Below are positions 59,988-64,000 of a stretch of DNA of 64,000 nt, one piece after another. Each line of letters starts with the position of its first letter. The stretch's first letter is position 1. The position numbers were made by a program, and so were the translations under genes. The stretch comes from Neurospora crassa OR74A (Eukaryota; Ascomycota; Sordariomycetes; Sordariales; Sordariaceae), in the NCBI RefSeq assembly GCF_000182925.2, contig NC_026503.1, positions 1,550,001 through 1,614,000 of the forward strand. The letters run 5' to 3'. Under the pieces are notes generated by a model. That model was given only the letters and a program-made list of their open reading frames with translations, was not told the DNA's origin and did not search any database.

Positions 59988-61074
59988 ATGGCGCCAACAC
60001 TAGAGCTTCTTGCAGAAGACTACGCGTCAGAGGAAGACTCCGACTTCGCCCCAGAAACTGCCGAAGCCGCGGGAGAATCATCAATATCCGACGATGACGA
60101 CGAAGAAGCCGGTGAAGATGCCGAGAAAGCGAAACCCGAGAAGAGGAAACGCGCTGCCATCGAGGAGGCGGAAGACGCTGGTTATGACAATTCTGGAGAT
60201 GAAGCTATAATAAAGAAGGGGGAGAAACGTCAAAAGAAAACAAAGACAAAACTTGCTGCCGACGATGAGGAAACTGGCGAGGGCGGTCTCATCAAGACGC
60301 GCAGCCAACGCGCTGTTGAGTATGTTCTCACATCAACCCTCTTCTCTTTGGGTCCTGGGCATTAACGACAATGGCAGAAAGGAGAAACGTTCAACAGCCG
60401 CCGCCAGCGGACCTGTTACAATCGACGTCGATGCCCTTTGGGCGCAAATGATCAGCGAGCCGGTCATACCACGAACAAGTACAGCGAAACCAGACGAAAG
60501 CGCCGATCCAGCGAACTGTGACATCGCGAAATCGTCATCCCAGCAGCCAGAAACAGCCAAGGCGAAAGATCCCGATTCCGACCTCATAAAGATCAAGAGA
60601 ACCTACAACTTCGCCGGCAAAGTCCACACTGAAGAAAAGCTCGTTGCCCGCGATTCTGCCGAAGCAAAACTCTATCTCGCCTCTCTCGGAGAGAACGCTC
60701 CAGCGGACGGCGAAACAGCCGCCGAGGACGAGTCCTCCTCTGCCAAGCGCATGCCCCGAAAAGCTTTCCGGTCCGTCTTCGAGCCCATCACCGACGCCAA
60801 CTCGGCGCATCGTTCCGACCTCAACCTGAGCATGGCCTCCCGCCTGCAGGCTCGCGAAGCCACGGGCAACAAGGCCAAGAAGCTCAACACGGTCGAGAAG
60901 AGCAAGATGGACTGGGCGGTGGCGGTCGACAAGATGGGCCTCAAAGACGAGCTCGAGCTGGCCGGCAAGTCCAAGGACTCGTTTGCGGCGAGGCAGGATT
61001 TCTTGGCCAGGAGCGAGATGCGCAGGGAGGAGGAGGCGAGGAGGGCGAGGATGGCGCAGGCGGGGAAGACGTGA
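59988..61074 (+). CDS. SWC5: SWR1-complex subunit Swc5 (BCNT/CFDP1 family)
   Basis: Exons 59988-60319 and 60378-61074 give 342 residues. Swc5 is needed for SWR1 to swap H2A for H2A.Z in nucleosomes and binds histones through its acidic N terminus. The N-terminal 100 residues are acidic with Lys/Arg clusters (MAPTLELLAEDYASEEDSDF at the start). A middle DLIKIKRTYNFAGKVHTEEK motif follows, then the diagnostic BCNT-C domain at about 265-330: KKLNTVEKSKMDWAVAVDK, GLKDELELAGKSKDSF, and AARQDFLARSEMRREEE. The 58-nt intron has TAAC-type branch sequence and a CAG acceptor. Start chosen at the ATG in CAAGATGG context, since upstream ATGs do not produce a family-like N terminus. Confidence 0.94.
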
Positions 61075-61445
61075 GCGTGTCACGATCTCCAGTCAATCCA
61101 TTGGTCGCTTGCCTATTATTGTTGTATGGATGGCGTCTCCCTTACCACTACAAGTTTGGAAGGACAGCACTATGCAACACCATTTCATTTCTTACGTTCG
61201 CCAAATAGAGATACCCCAGTTTTCAATATCGGAACTTTCCAACGCGTTGAAGACACCAAGCAAAACACGACTTGCATGAACTCAGGGTCACAGTCACATA
61301 TCAATTCCTTGCAATTCCTGGTCACATTGCAAAGGAACATGCATTTCTCATCCAGAAATCATTTGGCAAGTTGTACCCATGCACCACGCTGTCTGACTCA
61401 TGATCCCAACTTCTCAATGCAGTTATCATCAACCAATCATCAACT
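61075..61445. other. Intergenic: SWC5 3' region and upstream of tRNA-Ser
   Basis: 371 nt with no further feature recognised. Confidence 0.6.
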
Positions 61446-61527
61446 GGCGTGGTGGCGGAGTGGTCTAACGCGCAAGACTAGAAATCTTGTTCCTTCGGGA
61501 GCGTCTGTTCGAATCAGGCCCACGTCG
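61446..61527 (+). tRNA. tRNA-Ser: tRNA-Ser(AGA)
   Basis: An 82-nt class II tRNA without intron. The acceptor GGCGTGG pairs with CCACGTC (one G-U) and the discriminator is G. The anticodon stem is CAAGA/TCTTG with loop CTAGAAA (anticodon AGA). A long variable arm (TTCCTTCGGGAGC) is characteristic of serine tRNAs. The T arm is GTCTG-TTCGAAT-CAGGC. The A box TGGCGGAGTGG is clear. Confidence 0.96.
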
Positions 61528-64000
61528 AAGTGATTTTTTTTTCCAATTTCTTTTTTTTTTTTTGGACGATTTTATTGTTGAATGGCTCCATAACACCAGT
61601 CTGGGGTACCTAGCCACTGGCAGTGGATGCCGACGACAACGCTTTTTGGTCCTTTGTTCACAATGATTTCCCAATGTATCTTGGGAGCTTATTCGATTAT
61701 TTGGGGGGTTGGTTTCCGCTGATTCAGTACTAGATCAACGACCTCTCCTCCAAGTTGAGAATGTCTAGAAACTCAACAACGGAAGATTATCTACGTCTGA
61801 CTTCCTGTCTTCAACAGGTAGTTCAACCATCCAAGGTTGTTGGGTACCTCTACCTATGTACACACGCCTTAAAAGCCCTTTTGAGATCTGAAAATAACCT
61901 TGAAGGTAGACTTGCTTGAGAGGTTCTACCTTACCCCCCTTCTTACCGACCAGTAGTCGAAGCTGATGCTAATAAGAAGGGGAAAAAAAGGTAACTGAAG
62001 GATGGTAAAAGGTGGTAGCGGTGACTATCTACTTGGAGTAGGATTCAGGAGAGCGTCACTTAACTTCGAGTCACATCCTCCGGATGCGATAGCGATACCT
62101 GGCGATGGTGAGGATGGATGGGTGAATGGGCAATTTGGGGTGGAGATTTTTTTTACAGGGCCGGGGAAGTGAGGGAGGTCAGCATGATGGTTGTGACGAT
62201 GATCTATTGCAGCAGACGTTCTGTTATCATGTCCATCTCCTTTCCTTCTCCCAGGGCAATAGGGGTATCGTTGGTTCGAGACGACAAGTACTGCCAGCAG
62301 TGTTAGGTTGAGGGGGCAAACTCATTCGCATGCAGCCTGATATGGAATGTTATAAGTCGTTGATGAATGTCCTCAACAAAACGGCGTGTTAGCCCTTCCT
62401 TTTGGAGGAGGTTGCTACTCGATAGTGTGGGAGGAAGGACTGGGTTTTCCGCTGGTTTCTAAATACCTGATGATGAATGACTTGGGAAACTCAGGACGAG
62501 CAGTAAGTGAGAAACATAAAAGGAAAAGGAAGATACATCCGATACAATGACTTAAAGTGAAAACTGGCGTAGGTAATTTTTGTGGAGGATGAACGAGACC
62601 CATGACGTTTTCACTTTTCACTTTTTCGAGGAATACCAGACAATGCAGTCGGTCTTATCAACAACAAGCGTCCAGTCGTCCTACCGACAAAGTGTAGTAT
62701 ACGTCCCGCAGTCTTATATATTCTACCGGTACACTACTGTAAATAGACAGAACGGAGTTAGGTGGATTTTACGACAACCTACCTACATCGTCCCCCTCTT
62801 TCCTCCTGTCACCGTCTGAGATTCATATACCTACCACGCTGCACTTTTTCGACGTGCGGATATCCTGCAAAAACGAATAGAGAGAAGACGCGTAGCGTAT
62901 GGGCATAGTGGGCCATCTATGAACATTAGTAGGTACTTATCAAACTTCAAATTTCAGATCTCAACTCCTCTGGTGTAAATCAAACAAAACAGGGAAATGG
63001 AAGTAAGAGGGAAAAAAAAAGATCATCACATGACGGTACTTGAATCATATCGATAGCTCTCTCAAGATGAATGAACTTTGCTCTTGTTCTCTAAAGGAAG
63101 ATAACTGCCCATCGTATAAATGGTACGAGGCCTACCAGCAGACTTTCCCATTTATTTATCCAAGACTCTACCCACAAGAATTACGTAGGACGGTTCCAGC
63201 GTCTACATAGTCCGCTACCTCGATCTCAACAAGTCATGACTACAACCTCCAACCTCCAACCTTCAGCTCTCTCGCGTCATCCCAGCCCAGCCCAGCCCTC
63301 GGCATGTGCATACTATGCAGCAGCATCATAACTTCCATCTGTTGTGATCATCAGTGTATTTGAAAACCAAGTAACATCATGTTCTCCAAGGTGACTCTCG
63401 TCCTCCTTTTTGTTTTCTACCTAGGATCTGACTTGATTTGGACGACCTTATAGTCTAGTCGATGTACACAAGACTACAGTTACACACGGGCAACTTTCCC
63501 ATCAAATATTAATCTCGAACCATAAGGTATTCGACACTCCCTCCGGCTTTCCCTCAAAGAAAGACCAAGCTCATCACCACAAGAAACGTAAATAGTAATT
63601 TTACAGTGTTCCGACGAATACGCCATGCTGAGTATGTGGTGTGTGTGTAAACGTTCCGAGGTGTACGTAGCTATTCATTTTCCTAGTATGGGCTTGAAGG
63701 CTGTCTGATCTTTTACCACTTACACCTACCTACCTAGCTACTTGGTGGTGTCGGGTGCTTTCTGCCATGTTTGCTACCCGAAAAGAGAATGCCGCATGAT
63801 TTATATTGGTAACACAAAAAGGATCCCTTTCCTCCTTTTTTCGTCCCGCCCTTCATTCCCTCGTGGCGATTATATTACCCTATGCCAGTTGGACAGTTGC
63901 CTTCCCTTCCCGCATCATGTCGTGCTACCCTTTTCGCTGTGGTTCCCCTTTTTTCGATACAACACAACTCACGTTTGCTTCAGTTGGTACTTGGTCAAAT
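61528..64000. other. Intergenic to the window edge, no recognisable gene
   Basis: About 2.5 kb containing only short open frames. The last kilobase looks like promoter-type sequence (short CT-rich and CCTA units), so a plus-strand gene may begin beyond the window; this cannot be shown from here. Confidence 0.5.
61534..61542 (+). terminator. RNA polymerase III terminator of tRNA-Ser
   Basis: A T9 run begins seven bases after the tRNA 3' end; a second T run follows at about 61551. Confidence 0.85.

Noticed and set aside
24324-61074. A functional cluster of chromatin and genome-stability genes
   Set aside because: The genes are on both strands, well separated and belong to universal housekeeping families; proximity alone does not support joint regulation.
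63388-63460. ATG with a hydrophobic start (MFSKVTLVLLFVFY) near the window end
   Set aside because: The frame stops after 24 codons and no downstream exon could be supported within the window.
1-64000. Search for CRISPR arrays, rRNA genes, dispersed 5S genes, LTR elements, and heavily RIP-mutated repeats
   Set aside because: No regular spaced repeats, no 5S-like start, no paired long terminal repeats or polymerase motifs, and no long AT-rich RIP block were seen by eye.

Overview
The window is nuclear DNA of a filamentous ascomycete, most likely a sordariomycete. The genes have short introns (mostly 50-80 nt) with GTRNGT donors, CTRAC-type branch sites and YAG acceptors. Intergenic spaces are long and CT- or GT-rich, and the proteins read as Pezizomycotina orthologs. 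There is no operon structure, CRISPR array, rRNA gene or intact transposon. Splice models were built by hand; for every multi-exon gene except the first, the exons join into one open frame divisible by three.

Layout. A secreted TRI14-like beta-propeller protein (+) opens the window. A run of minus-strand genes follows: a large multi-pass membrane protein, DNA ligase I, the pyruvate dehydrogenase E1-alpha subunit, a Cdc4/Fbw7-like F-box WD40 protein, a Yta7/ATAD2-type AAA/bromodomain protein, RNA polymerase I subunit A49 and the 25-residue ribosomal protein eL41. Divergent from eL41 is an FHA-domain Chk2/Mek1-type kinase (+). After about 5 kb without a convincing gene comes a C2H2 zinc-finger protein (+), then an intron-containing tRNA-Thr(UGU) (+). 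Next are an SNF2/STH1 bromodomain remodeler (-), a WDR70 homolog (-) and a phytanoyl-CoA-dioxygenase-like enzyme (-) divergent from SWC5 (+). A tRNA-Ser(AGA) (+) and 2.5 kb without a recognisable gene close the window.

Themes. Most genes are housekeeping. Many act on chromatin or genome integrity (ligase I, Yta7, SNF2/STH1, SWC5, WDR70, FHA kinase, F-box protein) or in ribosome production (A49, eL41). They are neighbours, not a cluster with a demonstrated joint function.

The most interesting signal is upstream of DNA ligase I. About 700 nt contain no AUG in any frame in the sense direction. The ligase frame stays open for about 195 codons upstream of the nuclear AUG and encodes a mitochondrial-presequence-like leader with a well-placed CUG. 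This suggests a dual-targeted ligase made by non-AUG initiation or by splicing of an upstream exon. Other items: a 16-bp perfect inverted repeat at the left edge, a strong G-quadruplex motif, an in-frame stop or cryptic intron in the TRI14-like gene, a PIP box split by an intron, and a candidate 76-codon uORF before the zinc-finger gene.
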